Shown here: piece by piece, positions 17,643-27,105 of the stretch
Position numbering within the stretch: the stretch's first letter is position 1
How the letters are laid out: each line of letters opens with the position of its first letter
Assembly: GCA_947441435.1 (NCBI GenBank)
Contig: CANETX010000007.1
Span: 1 to 35,349, forward strand
Reading direction: 5' to 3'
Source: Planctomycetaceae bacterium
Lineage (GTDB): Bacteria > Planctomycetota > Phycisphaerae > Phycisphaerales > SM1A02
Length of the DNA stretch: 35,349 nucleotides
Notes under the pieces: generated by a model
Told to the model about the DNA's origin: nothing
Database searches by the model: none
The model's input: only the letters and a program-made list of their open reading frames with translations
Position numbers and translations under genes: made by a program

Positions 17643-19558
17643 TGCTGCTGAGCGCGAGCGACCTCTCAAAGTCACACGGACTCCGCGAACTCTTTCGCGG
17701 GGTCTCGGTCAGCGTCGCCGATGGCGATCGCGTTGGGTTCATCGGTCCAAATGGATCGGGGAAGAGCACGATGCTGCGGATGTTCGCTGGCGTCGAAGAG
17801 CCCGATGTTGGCATCGTGCGTACGCAGCGCGGCGCAGTGATTGTCTATGTTCCGCAGCGCGATGACTTCCCCGATGGCACCACCCCACGGTCCGTGGCGA
17901 CAGCGGCGTCGCTGTCCGCGGCGTCGGTGCACGGCGACTCGCATGAAGCTGAAGTGCTCGGTGGGATGATCTTGGGCAAATTGGGATTTGCGGAGTCGCG
18001 TATGAACGACCCCGTCGCGCTGCTGTCGGGCGGTTGGAAGAAGCGACTCTCGATTGCGCGCGGGCTGTGCGAAGCGGGCGGCACTCCAGACCTCCTGCTC
18101 CTTGACGAGCCGACGAACCATCTTGATGTTGAGGGCATCCGCTGGCTTGAACAGTTCCTCGCCCGGCCATCCAATGACATCCGCGCCGGAGCATGTGTGT
18201 TCGTCACCCACGACCGCGCATTCCTGGAGCGCGTTGCGACACGTGTCATCGAGCTGAGCCGGGCGTATGCGCAAGGCACGCTCGCTGCCGAGGGCAATTA
18301 CACGGAGTTTCTGCGCCGCCGCGCGGACTATCTCGAATCGCAGGCGCGCGCCGAGAGCGCGCTGGCGAACGAAGTGCGCATCGACAATGTGTGGCTCGGT
18401 CGCGGGGCGCAAGCACGGCGGACGAAGGCGAAGGGGCGCATTGAGGACAGCGCAGAGCGACGCGATGCGCTCGACGCGATCACCGAACGCAATGCCGCTG
18501 CGACTGCCGGCGGCGCAGGGGTCGATTTCACTGCCAGTGGACGGCGCACCCGCAAGCTCGTGCATGCCGAGGGGATCTCCAAGAGTTTTGCCGATGAGCG
18601 CGGAACGGTTCGCACGCTCTTCCGCGGGCTCGATCTCGAACTTACCCCAGGCGATCGCATCGGATTGATGGGCCCGAACGGTTCGGGCAAGACGACACTG
18701 CTGCGACTCCTCTGCGGTGACCTTGCACCCGACACTGGCAGCGTGCGATTCGCGGATCCGATGCCGCGCATCGTCGTGCTGCGCCAACAGCGCGCGGACA
18801 TTCCGGAGAGCACGCTCTTGCGCGATGCGATCTGCCCGCTCGGGGATGTCGTCGACTTCCAAGGCAGACCGATGCACATCACCGCATGGGCACGCCGGTT
18901 TCTCTTCAAGGATGCGCAGCTCCTGCAGACCGTCGGCAATCTGTCGGGGGGCGAGCGCGCGCGGGCGCACCTCGCGCGCATGATGCTCGAACCCGCGGAC
19001 ATCCTCGTGCTCGATGAACCGACCAACGATCTGGACATCCCGACGCTTGAAGTGCTTGAGGAGTCGGTCGAGTCGTTCCCTGGGGCGGTCCTGCTCGTCA
19101 CCCACGATCGAACGATGCTCCGGCGGCTCGCCAAGAGTGTCGTGGTGATCGGTGCCCCCGATGCGTCGGTCTCGGTGGTGGCGAGCCTCGATCAAGCGCT
19201 GAGCGCGCTCGAGCGCGCCGAGCGCGAGACACAAGAGCGCGATCGGGCGAGCCAACGCGCAGAGCGCGCGGACGCGGTGCGCGCAGGAGGCGGGCCATCC
19301 CCGGTGACGCCAGCGCAATCGGCCGCTGTGGCCCGCAAGAGGCTCAATTTCAAGGAACAGCGTGAATTCGACGGCATCGAAGCGGCGGTCCACGCCGCCG
19401 AGGAGGTGTCGCACACAGCAGAGGCGCGGCTGCGCGATCCTGCGATTGCGGCAGATCACGTCAAGATGGCTCAGGCGTGTCAGGCACTCGATGCTGCCCA
19501 TGCAAAGGTCGCGACGCTTTATGCGCGCTGGCAAGAACTCGAGAGCCGGCGCGGGTGA
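17642..19558 (+). CDS. uup: ABC-F family ATPase, Uup-like
   Basis: Two Walker A (GPNGSGKST, GPNGSGKTT), two signature regions (LLSGGWKKR, LSGGERARAHLA), DEPTNHLD/DEPTNDLD, Uup-like C-terminal coiled coil (RKRLNFKEQREFDGIEAAVHAAEE). Confidence 0.92.
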   Translation: MLLSASDLSKSHGLRELFRGVSVSVADGDRVGFIGPNGSGKSTMLRMFAGVEEPDVGIVRTQRGAVIVYVPQRDDFPDGTTPRSVATAASLSAASVHGDSHEAEVLGGMILGKLGFAESRMNDPVALLSGGWKKRLSIARGLCEAGGTPDLLLLDEPTNHLDVEGIRWLEQFLARPSNDIRAGACVFVTHDRAFLERVATRVIELSRAYAQGTLAAEGNYTEFLRRRADYLESQARAESALANEVRIDNVWLGRGAQARRTKAKGRIEDSAERRDALDAITERNAAATAGGAGVDFTASGRRTRKLVHAEGISKSFADERGTVRTLFRGLDLELTPGDRIGLMGPNGSGKTTLLRLLCGDLAPDTGSVRFADPMPRIVVLRQQRADIPESTLLRDAICPLGDVVDFQGRPMHITAWARRFLFKDAQLLQTVGNLSGGERARAHLARMMLEPADILVLDEPTNDLDIPTLEVLEESVESFPGAVLLVTHDRTMLRRLAKSVVVIGAPDASVSVVASLDQALSALERAERETQERDRASQRAERADAVRAGGGPSPVTPAQSAAVARKRLNFKEQREFDGIEAAVHAAEEVSHTAEARLRDPAIAADHVKMAQACQALDAAHAKVATLYARWQELESRRG

Positions 19559-19634
19559 GTCGGTTGACAGGGGCCGGCCCCCCCGCCTGGCGTCACTGCT
19601 GGATCACTCTCCGACCGCATCGAGCCCGATGTCG

Positions 19635-20699
19635 TCAAACGCCTGCGCGCACCATGTCGGTGACAAAGAGCATGAGTAGCGTGGACACCTCGATCTCGAA
19701 CCAGTCGCGCGAACGCCCCGAGAACGGCTGACAAATGGCTGCGGCGTGGCCCACATCCTTGGGTCGGTATCGCCGCCGCCATCGCTTGTGATCCTGCCAC
19801 AGGGTCATCGTGCGGAAGTCGTCGATCTTGGCGATCACATCTCCCTGTTGGAAGACGATCGACTCATTGATCCCCTCGAACGGCTCGCCGCGCGCGCTCA
19901 TCACGATCGTGACGAGATCCCCCCGCTCCGTCGCGAGCGCGATCGACATGTTCTCGTCACGGCCTTCGGGGTCAGCGAACGAGAGCGTGACCTCGATCGA
20001 GGTGGGGATGCCCTGCCACGCCAGCATGTGGATCGCAAGATCCAGCCAGTGGCCGACATTGCCGCAGATCCGGGTCCCCTCTTGCGGGTCGCGGTACCAG
20101 TGACCGGCCGGAAGGAGATGCCCGAGCACGATGCACATCAGGCTCAGCGGACCATCCGTCCCCTCGCACCTCCGGGCAATCTCGCGGATCGCCGCCGAGT
20201 GAGGACCGTTGTAACCGGCAAACACCCGTCCACGCGCGGCGCGTGCGAGCGGAAAGAGCTGCGCGGCCTGCTCGACAGTCGTGCAGATCGGCTTCTCGAT
20301 ATAAACGCGCTTCCCCGCCTCAAGGCACGCGACCGCGTATCGGCTGTGCGACGCATGGTTTGAGGCAACATAGATGAGTTCGCACGACGGATTCGCGATG
20401 ACCTTCTGAGCAACACCACCCGGCGCGGCGATCCGGAAGAATCGCGCGAAGGTCGACTGCGCCTCATGGCTCGGATCGCAGCAGTCCACGAATCGATTCC
20501 CGAATCGCCGGCACAGGATGCACCCGATGGTCGCGAACGCGAACTGGCCGCACCCGATCACACCCACATCTCGGACCCGGGCAAGGCGCGGTCTCACGAA
20601 CCCCGGCAGCCGGCGGCTCCTTCCCGCCACTTTGTAAAACGTCCGCCACCAACCGTAGATCCCGAGAAACCGAATCGTCTTGGTCAGCCCGCGAATCAT
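19635..20699 (-). CDS. Gfo/Idh/MocA family oxidoreductase
   Basis: Rossmann DVGVIGCGQFA, SCELIYVASNHASHSRYAVACLEAGKRVYIEKPICTT. Confidence 0.9.
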   Translation of the reverse strand: MIRGLTKTIRFLGIYGWWRTFYKVAGRSRRLPGFVRPRLARVRDVGVIGCGQFAFATIGCILCRRFGNRFVDCCDPSHEAQSTFARFFRIAAPGGVAQKVIANPSCELIYVASNHASHSRYAVACLEAGKRVYIEKPICTTVEQAAQLFPLARAARGRVFAGYNGPHSAAIREIARRCEGTDGPLSLMCIVLGHLLPAGHWYRDPQEGTRICGNVGHWLDLAIHMLAWQGIPTSIEVTLSFADPEGRDENMSIALATERGDLVTIVMSARGEPFEGINESIVFQQGDVIAKIDDFRTMTLWQDHKRWRRRYRPKDVGHAAAICQPFSGRSRDWFEIEVSTLLMLFVTDMVRAGV

Positions 20700-20718
20700 C
20701 GTGCCCCATCCTCCGTGG

Positions 20719-21402
20719 TCAGTCTGCCGCTCCGCGCTGGCGATCAGCGGCGATGGCGACTGAACCGAGCTTCGCGATGAGCCCGACGATGATCACGAGG
20801 CCGGTGATCGCCTCAATCATGCTCGCGGATCGCGCCCAACTCGACCGAGGGACGATGTCGCCGTAACCGACTGTGGCAATCGTCGTCACCGAGTAGTAGA
20901 GCGCGTCGTACCAGCCGAAGATGAGTGCGGCGTTGTCAGCGGCCGTTGAGTAGGCCTTCGGATCGACCGCGGAGATGTGCCGGTGCACCGACCCGAAGAG
21001 CACGGCGACCAGCAGGTACACGACGAGCCCCCCATACACGCGGTCGTCGATGACCGCCTTCGCCCGCAGCAACTCTTTGGCAAGGACAATGACGAGGTAG
21101 AGGTAGTACGCCCACACGAGATAAGAGATCTTGCTCAGCGCCATCGCGTGTGGATCGAATCGGTAGCCGAACCACCCCCACGTGGCAAGGACTAGAAAGA
21201 GCGCGGCGAGTGGAATCGCCCGCTTCCAGTGGCTGATCGCGGCCACGCCGAGTATCGGCAGCACCACGAGGATCACCGGAAAGAGGTCGCGCAGGAACTC
21301 AGATTCTCCGTCGAGGAGCGGGTGCGCTCCGATGAGCAGAATCAGCGCGACGAGGAGCGGCAGCGTCCGGTTCTTCAGCCATTTGAGTGGGTCGCGGCGC
21401 AT
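20719..21402 (-). CDS. Ion_trans_2-type potassium channel
   Basis: Multiple TM helices and selectivity filter YYSVTTIATVGYGDIVP; likely start MRRDPLKW at 21402 rather than 21678. Confidence 0.88.
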   Translation of the reverse strand: MRRDPLKWLKNRTLPLLVALILLIGAHPLLDGESEFLRDLFPVILVVLPILGVAAISHWKRAIPLAALFLVLATWGWFGYRFDPHAMALSKISYLVWAYYLYLVIVLAKELLRAKAVIDDRVYGGLVVYLLVAVLFGSVHRHISAVDPKAYSTAADNAALIFGWYDALYYSVTTIATVGYGDIVPRSSWARSASMIEAITGLVIIVGLIAKLGSVAIAADRQRGAAD

Positions 21403-21469
21403 GCAGGGCTGGTCCAGTGGATCCGCGCCTACTGTAGCGAACGGGTGCCTCACTATTATTCGCCGACTC

Positions 21470-22549
21470 ATGACCGTGCTCGCTTCGTTCTTCGCGCTCG
21501 CGTGCGCACTCACTGGCGCAGCAACTGCACAACCTTCTCCTGACCCGCGGTGCTCCGACCTCATCGTCGGTGTTCTGGTGCAGGCTCCCTTCGTCGAGAA
21601 GACTCCTTCGGGCGAGTACACAGGGTTCGCGATCGAGCTGTGGGAAGAGATCGCGCGCCGCACGCAGACCACATTCACCTACCGCGAGTACTCCACAGTC
21701 CCGCAGATTCTCGACGCCGTCTCGACTTCGGCGGTCGATCTCGCCGTGACTGACCTGACCGTCACTGGCGAGCGCCTCGAGCGCATGGAATTCTGCCAGC
21801 CGTTCTACCACTCTGGGCTCACCATCATGATCAATGAGGACCGCCGCGTGTCGTTCACGCGACTGCTCGACAGCCTGCGGTCGAGCGGAAGCTTGGAACT
21901 TGCGGGAATCGCGTGCGCGGCCATCCTCGCGCTGACCGTCGTGGTGACCGTGGCATTGAGACGACTCAACCCCGCATTCTCCAAGCACTGGCATCACGGA
22001 CTCGCAGAGTCGTTCTATCACGTCGTTTCTGTCGCGATGACCGGCAAGACCAGTTACAAGGGGACGGTTGGTCCCCTCGGCCGCATCGTCGCGGCGATCT
22101 GGATCCTGTGCGGTGTGGCGGTCGTCGCGTACATCACGTCGACCGTGACCTCCGAGATGACGGCGAACAAACTGCGCGATGCCATCTCGGGGCCAGGCGA
22201 TCTCGCCGGCAAGAACGTCGGCGTGGTCCGCGGCACCACGAGCGCCGACTACTCGAAGACGCAGGGGTGGCAGACGCTGGGATTCGATCACTTGGGGCTC
22301 GCCGTCGACGCGCTCGTCGCGCGCGAGATCCAGGCAATCGTGTTCGACGCACCCGCCCTCCAGTTCTACGACCACGCCCACCCCGAGCTGCCACTCGCGG
22401 AAGTCGGTCCGATCTTCGACCCCTCGCGGTATGCCTTCGCACTTCCGGCGGGGAGCCCCCACCGCATCCCCTTCAATGTCGCCCTGCTCCAACTGGAGGA
22501 GGCTGGGGTCGGCGCGAAGCTGCGGGCGCAGTACTTCGGGACGCAGTGA
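21470..22549 (+). CDS. Prokaryotic ionotropic glutamate receptor-like protein (SBP_bac_3 split by an M1-P-M3 pore module)
   Basis: Signal peptide; S1 DLAVTDLTVTGERLERMEFCQPFYHSGLTIMI; TM LELAGIACAAILALTVVVTVAL; pore-like SFYHVVSVAMTGKTSYKGTVGPLGR; TM IVAAIWILCGVAVVAYITSTVTSEMTA; S2 NVGVVRGTTSADY...AIVFDAPALQFY. Confidence 0.85.
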   Translation: MTVLASFFALACALTGAATAQPSPDPRCSDLIVGVLVQAPFVEKTPSGEYTGFAIELWEEIARRTQTTFTYREYSTVPQILDAVSTSAVDLAVTDLTVTGERLERMEFCQPFYHSGLTIMINEDRRVSFTRLLDSLRSSGSLELAGIACAAILALTVVVTVALRRLNPAFSKHWHHGLAESFYHVVSVAMTGKTSYKGTVGPLGRIVAAIWILCGVAVVAYITSTVTSEMTANKLRDAISGPGDLAGKNVGVVRGTTSADYSKTQGWQTLGFDHLGLAVDALVAREIQAIVFDAPALQFYDHAHPELPLAEVGPIFDPSRYAFALPAGSPHRIPFNVALLQLEEAGVGAKLRAQYFGTQ

Positions 22550-22563
22550 GTCCGCGCCGCGCG

Positions 22564-23973
22564 TCAGGCCGTCCGAACCGTCCGTGCCGTCTCGTGCCGC
22601 TCGGCGAGCGCGTCCCACTTCGAGTCGAAGGCCCACTCGTAGTTGCGCCATCTCCCGATGGATCCTGAATTGATCGGCTTCGTCACCTGTTCGTGGCTGA
22701 GCGTGAACACCGTCCGCGAGTTGCGCTCGGGAGCGAGCACGGCGTCGTGGGCGTCGAGTCCAAGCAGCGCGAGCACTTTCATCGCATGGTTCGCCGGATC
22801 CGCGACAAGCCGCTCGTAGACGATCGCCTCGTGGTCCACGCCCAAGCGCGCCAGCGCGTCCGGGAGCAGCAGCCGTTCGGCTTCAATGACGCTGCGGATC
22901 GAACCAAGTGACGACATCCATCCATAGTGCATGGGATTGAAGAACGAGAGGAACGCGCTGATGGCGTTGTCGCGAGGGTCCCGGGCGATGTGGACCATCT
23001 TCGCGCCGGGAAGGACAGCACACACTTCGGGGAGGACCCGCCACACGCACAAAGTCTTGTCGAATGTCCACCGCGCTCCGACGCGCGCGAGCCGCCTCGC
23101 GCCTGCGACATATCGATCGCGCAGTTCACGCAGCGCCTCGCGCGGCAACTGCCCGTGCGCCCCCAACGGCACGCCGAGCGACGCTACTCCCTCGGCAAGA
23201 CGCTCGACTCCGTCGTACTCACCAATCCCGCTGATCTCGGGGTGGCCATCGAGCATCTGTTCAAGAAGCGTCGTCCCCGACCTCGGTAGCCCGACGACGA
23301 GCACGACGCCATCGACGGGGTCCTGCTTGGGAGTTCCCCATCCCCCCGAACGCGCGAGCAACTCGACCTGGCGTCGAATTCCCCCGACGAGACCCTCGAG
23401 GTCGTAGGGTGGGGTCGTCTCACGGTGCAGTTCGGTGGCAAAATCGAACGCCTCGCGGTATCGACCGAGCCGATCAAGGAGCTGCACCGCCTCAAACCCC
23501 GCAACGCGCTTCAAGACAACTCCACCGCCGGGTCCTGCCCCGCGCGAGATCTTCGTCAGCGCTTCGGCCGCAGCCGCCGCATCCGCCCAACTCTCGATAC
23601 GCGCACGCATGAGCGCGCCGCGGGAATCAACGGCGAGCAGCGCAGAGCGATCCACGAGGTCGGCAAGCGCCTCGCGATGATGGGCGAAGTAGAGCGTCTC
23701 GGCGAGCGCGACGGTCGCCTCAAGGGCATACGGGGATTTCGACTGCGCCACCGGCGTCAGCGCAGCGATCGCCCGATCGGCGCGGCCCAGTCGTTGATCG
23801 ACCAGCCCCCGCAGCAGCGCGCACTGCGGATCCCGCATCGCGGACGAGCCCAGCGCATCGATCGCCTCATCTGCGTCGCCGATTTTTCCTTGGTGGAACA
23901 ACGCTTGCACATGCGCGAGCGACGCGGGCGTTCCCCGGAGCGTCTGCCCCGCAATCGGTCGACGCGCCTGCAT
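22564..23973 (-). CDS. TPR-sulfotransferase family protein
   Basis: PAPS-binding VVLVVGLPRSGTTLLEQMLDGHPEISGIGEY; N-terminal TPR-like helices; CxxRDPRDNAISAFLSFF-type region (IARDPRDNAISAF). Confidence 0.9.
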   Translation of the reverse strand: MQARRPIAGQTLRGTPASLAHVQALFHQGKIGDADEAIDALGSSAMRDPQCALLRGLVDQRLGRADRAIAALTPVAQSKSPYALEATVALAETLYFAHHREALADLVDRSALLAVDSRGALMRARIESWADAAAAAEALTKISRGAGPGGGVVLKRVAGFEAVQLLDRLGRYREAFDFATELHRETTPPYDLEGLVGGIRRQVELLARSGGWGTPKQDPVDGVVLVVGLPRSGTTLLEQMLDGHPEISGIGEYDGVERLAEGVASLGVPLGAHGQLPREALRELRDRYVAGARRLARVGARWTFDKTLCVWRVLPEVCAVLPGAKMVHIARDPRDNAISAFLSFFNPMHYGWMSSLGSIRSVIEAERLLLPDALARLGVDHEAIVYERLVADPANHAMKVLALLGLDAHDAVLAPERNSRTVFTLSHEQVTKPINSGSIGRWRNYEWAFDSKWDALAERHETARTVRTA

Positions 23974-23979
23974 GGATCG

Positions 23980-23985
23980 ATGGTA
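23980..23985 (-). promoter_or_regulatory. TACCAT candidate -10 element, 6 nt from the sulfotransferase ATG
   Basis: Reverse strand TACCAT-cgatcc-ATG. Confidence 0.5.
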
Positions 23986-24011
23986 ACGCGCACCCATCGA
24001 CGCTTGATCTC

Positions 24012-24017
24012 TACACT
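24012..24017 (+). promoter_or_regulatory. TACACT candidate -10 element, 6 nt from the cdsA ATG
   Basis: TACACT-cagcgg-ATG. Confidence 0.5.
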
Positions 24018-24023
24018 CAGCGG

Positions 24024-24905
24024 ATGCTCCGACAGCGGCTCGTGACGGGTGCCCTCCTTATCGCCGCACTCCTCGCGCTTGCGGCGGTCGACTCTCAGGT
24101 TCCAACGCTCTACGTTTACGAGATGCGGATCGGCCCCGGATGCGTGCTCGCTGGGTTCATCGCGCTCGTTGTCGCGCCGCTCATGTCCAGGGAACTCGCG
24201 TCGCTCTGCAACCCGCGGCCCACGCGGGCTCTGCAGGTCGTCCACTTCGTGGCCATCATCGCTGGAGTCGCCTGCCTCTTTCTCGCGCCCGAGATGGTCC
24301 CAACCCATCAACTCCTGCCGCTGGCGCTCTCAACGACGGTCGGCATTGCGCTCTTGGCGGCGGTCGCCCACGGCAGGAAACACTCGGCCGAAGGCACGCT
24401 TGCCGCGGTCGGCGGCGCGCTCCTCTCCTTCGCATGGGTCGGGATCCCCATGGGATTCTGGCTCCTCCTGCGCAAGGATCGCGAGGCGTACACCATGGCC
24501 GCAGCGATCCTCTGCGTCAAGAGTTCGGACATCGGCGCATACTTCACTGGAACCCTGATCGGCCGCCACAAACTGATCCCGTGGCTGAGTCCTGGAAAGT
24601 CGTGGGAGGGATTGTGGGGAGGTCTCGTGACAAGTGCCGCAGTCGGAGCGCTGCTTGCGGTGGGATCGCAATCCGCGTGGGCAGCGGACCGCTTCGTGGA
24701 ACCCGTTTCTGCAGGCTGGGGCGCTTTCTCGGGTGCCGTACTCGGCCTCGCGGGAGTCCTCGGCGACCTCTTCGAGAGCCTTCTGAAGCGAGGCGCCGGG
24801 GTGAAGGACTCTGGCAACGTTCTCCCGGGAATGGGCGGGGCATTCGACGTTCTCGATTCGCTGCTTTTGGCTGGCCCGCTCGCGTGGTGGCTTTTGGCGT
24901 CTTGA
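24024..24905 (+). CDS. cdsA: Phosphatidate cytidylyltransferase
   Basis: Multi-TM; SPGKSWEGLWGG, GDLFESLLKRGAGVKDSGNVLPGMGGAFDVLDSLL (CTP_transf_1 signature). Confidence 0.93.
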   Translation: MLRQRLVTGALLIAALLALAAVDSQVPTLYVYEMRIGPGCVLAGFIALVVAPLMSRELASLCNPRPTRALQVVHFVAIIAGVACLFLAPEMVPTHQLLPLALSTTVGIALLAAVAHGRKHSAEGTLAAVGGALLSFAWVGIPMGFWLLLRKDREAYTMAAAILCVKSSDIGAYFTGTLIGRHKLIPWLSPGKSWEGLWGGLVTSAAVGALLAVGSQSAWAADRFVEPVSAGWGAFSGAVLGLAGVLGDLFESLLKRGAGVKDSGNVLPGMGGAFDVLDSLLLAGPLAWWLLAS

Positions 24906-24954
24906 ACGCGAAAGAAGTGATTCCGGGCCGCGCCTGTGCTACAGTTGGGGACCG

Positions 24955-25698
24955 ATGACACTCCTTGGCGACCTCGTCTCCCTCCACCAAGTCGACTGCC
25001 AAGTTCGTGCGCTCCGGGGAAGGTTGGACACTGCGGAGCGGCACTTCAAGGGCCAAGAGCGCCTCCATCAGGAACTCGCGGGACGGCTCGCGGAAGTCAA
25101 GAGCCAGATCCGCCAGCATCAGGCCACGGCGGCCAACCACGAGGCCGAGGGTGGCAGCATCAAGACCAAGATTGAAACATACCGGTCGCAGCTCAATCAG
25201 TCCACGAATCCCAAGCAGTACGCGGCGATCCTCAACGAACTGAAAGTGCTTCAGGCGCAGCGCGACGAGATCGACACGCTTGAACTCGCGCAACTCCAGA
25301 AGGCGGACGATCTCTTGGTCAAGGCCACGGAGCTTGAGACGAAGGTCTCCGAACGCGTGACGCTCTGCGATTCCGCGAAGAAGGAAATCGGCGTCTGCCG
25401 TGGCGAAGTTGGGACCCGTCTCGGCGAACTCGACCGCGAGCGCACCGACGCGTCGGCCCGCATTCCCAAGCGCGAACTCGACATCTTCGACCGTGTCGCG
25501 GACCTCTACGAGGGTGAGGCGATGTCCGAACTCGTCGCCGTCGATGTGCGCCGCCGCGAGTATGTCTGCGGAGTCTGCAACATGGAACTCCCGCCGGACA
25601 AGTACGCGACGCTCGCGTCCAATCCGAATGTCGTCGTGACCTGCACGAGTTGCCACCGCATCCTGTTCATGCCGCAGGTCGGCAGCGCGATCGCGTGA
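24955..25698 (+). CDS. Coiled-coil C4-type zinc ribbon protein
   Basis: Long coiled coil then VCGVCNMELPPDKYATLASNPNVVVTCTSCHRILF (zf-RING_7/CT398-like). Confidence 0.88.
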   Translation: MTLLGDLVSLHQVDCQVRALRGRLDTAERHFKGQERLHQELAGRLAEVKSQIRQHQATAANHEAEGGSIKTKIETYRSQLNQSTNPKQYAAILNELKVLQAQRDEIDTLELAQLQKADDLLVKATELETKVSERVTLCDSAKKEIGVCRGEVGTRLGELDRERTDASARIPKRELDIFDRVADLYEGEAMSELVAVDVRRREYVCGVCNMELPPDKYATLASNPNVVVTCTSCHRILFMPQVGSAIA

Positions 25699-25722
25699 CG
25701 CTCCCCCGCTCTCGCGGGATCC

Positions 25723-26157
25723 TCAGCCGTATCCAAGCCGCTCAAGATCCTCTTCGGTGAGTCCGAAGTGATGGCCGATCTCATGGAGCAGCGTGATCCG
25801 GATCTCTTCCTCGACGCGCGCCTCGCCGCCGCATGCAGACCCGTCCTCGTCGACTGACGCTTCCCAGCCCCCCGCTGCATCGAGGACTCCCCGGCGAAAG
25901 AGTTGGATCTGTTCAGGCAGTTCACCAGAGTGCGCGACCGATCGCTCCATCAGCGATGTCCCCGAGTGAAGACCGCAGAGGTCGTCGACGTCGGGGTCGA
26001 GCCCGAGCGACTCAAGGAGTTCGGCGCTCGCCGCATCGTCGACGATGAGGGGAGACTCTTCGAGGAGATCGTGGATGGACTTCGGCTGCGCGGCGAGGAC
26101 TCGCTCAAGAATGGCGTCGAAACGGGCGCGACCCGCCGCCGTCCACTGCGCGCTCAT
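25723..26157 (-). CDS. Minimal metallopeptidase (zincin_1 / DUF1025-like)
   Basis: VEEEIRITLLHEIGHHFGLTEEDLERLGYG; start overlaps the pyrD stop as ATGA. Confidence 0.88.
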   Translation of the reverse strand: MSAQWTAAGRARFDAILERVLAAQPKSIHDLLEESPLIVDDAASAELLESLGLDPDVDDLCGLHSGTSLMERSVAHSGELPEQIQLFRRGVLDAAGGWEASVDEDGSACGGEARVEEEIRITLLHEIGHHFGLTEEDLERLGYG

Positions 26158-27086
26158 AGCCGCACTTGACCGACGAGTTCCGTGATGCTCGTGCACCCTT
26201 GCGTGAGCACCCATGACTCAAGTCCCTTCGCAACCCGCTTGGGAGAGCGCGGGTCCGCCATGGTGGCCGTGCCCATGCCGATCGCCGTTGCGCCCGCGAG
26301 GATGAGTTCCGCCGCGTCCTCCCAGTCCATCACGCCGCCGAGTCCGACGATCGGGACACCGGCCTCGCGCGCGACGCCCGCGTGCACCTCGCGGACGACT
26401 CTTACAACGAGCGGATGGATCGCCGGGCCCGAGAGCCCGCCCACTCCGCGCGAGAGCCGCGGTTCTCTGGTGCGCACGTCGATCGCCATCGCCGGAAGAG
26501 TGTTGCACAGCACGAGCGCGTTCGCCCCGCCCTCGACTGCGGCCGCGGCCATCGCGCAGGGATCGGCCATGTCTGGAGGCAGCTTGACGAAGAGTCGTGC
26601 CGACGCCGCGCGCGCGCGCACGGCTCGCAGGAGGCCCAGAAGCGACGCCGGATCCGCCGAGAAACTCCGTCCCGTCTGAGTATTGGGACACGAGACATTG
26701 AGTTCGATCGCGGCGAACTCGCCGGTGGCTGCGAGCGTTTCGGCGACGACAGCGAACTCGTCGAGCGCATGGCCGGCGACGCTGACGATCACCGGGATCG
26801 GCGACTCGCGCACGCGCGGAACTTCGCGTTCCACGAACGCATCGAGCCCCATGTTGGCGAGCCCGATCGCGTTGAGCATCCCAACCTTCGTCGGCACCAC
26901 GCGCGCCGGCGCGTTTCCCTCGCGCTCAAGACGGGTGATGCTCTTCGTGGTGATCGCGCCGAGCCCCGCGACCCCGGCACCGTCGCGCAGTTCGCTCACA
27001 TAGCCGCAGGTTCCCCCGGCGGCGATCAGCGGAGTGCGCAGCGCAAGTCCTGCGAGCGTGATCGCCAGTGGATCGCGTTGGGCCAC
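26154..27086 (-). CDS. pyrD: Dihydroorotate dehydrogenase (class 1B-like)
   Basis: LRTPLIAAGGTCGY, TTKSITRLEREGNAPARVV, AIELNVSCPNT (catalytic Cys), IVGLGGVMDWEDAAELILAGATAIGMGTA. Confidence 0.93.
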   Translation of the reverse strand: MAQRDPLAITLAGLALRTPLIAAGGTCGYVSELRDGAGVAGLGAITTKSITRLEREGNAPARVVPTKVGMLNAIGLANMGLDAFVEREVPRVRESPIPVIVSVAGHALDEFAVVAETLAATGEFAAIELNVSCPNTQTGRSFSADPASLLGLLRAVRARAASARLFVKLPPDMADPCAMAAAAVEGGANALVLCNTLPAMAIDVRTREPRLSRGVGGLSGPAIHPLVVRVVREVHAGVAREAGVPIVGLGGVMDWEDAAELILAGATAIGMGTATMADPRSPKRVAKGLESWVLTQGCTSITELVGQVRL

Positions 27087-27105
27087 GCCATGGTTGTAAC
27101 AGATC

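Noticed and set aside
17672-19534. 620-aa reverse-strand ORF antisense to the ABC-F gene
   Set aside because: Shadow ORF typical of high-GC coding sequence; low-complexity R/A/H-rich translation with no family resemblance, while the + strand is an unambiguous ABC-F.
19570-19581. Perfect palindrome GGGGCCGGCCCC between convergent ABC-F and Gfo/Idh/MocA genes
   Set aside because: Could be a bidirectional terminator, but stem/loop would be only 4+4 and there is no U tract; too short to claim.
21299-22651. 450-aa reverse-strand ORF antisense to the receptor gene
   Set aside because: R/E/D-rich shadow translation; the + strand protein has recognisable receptor domains.
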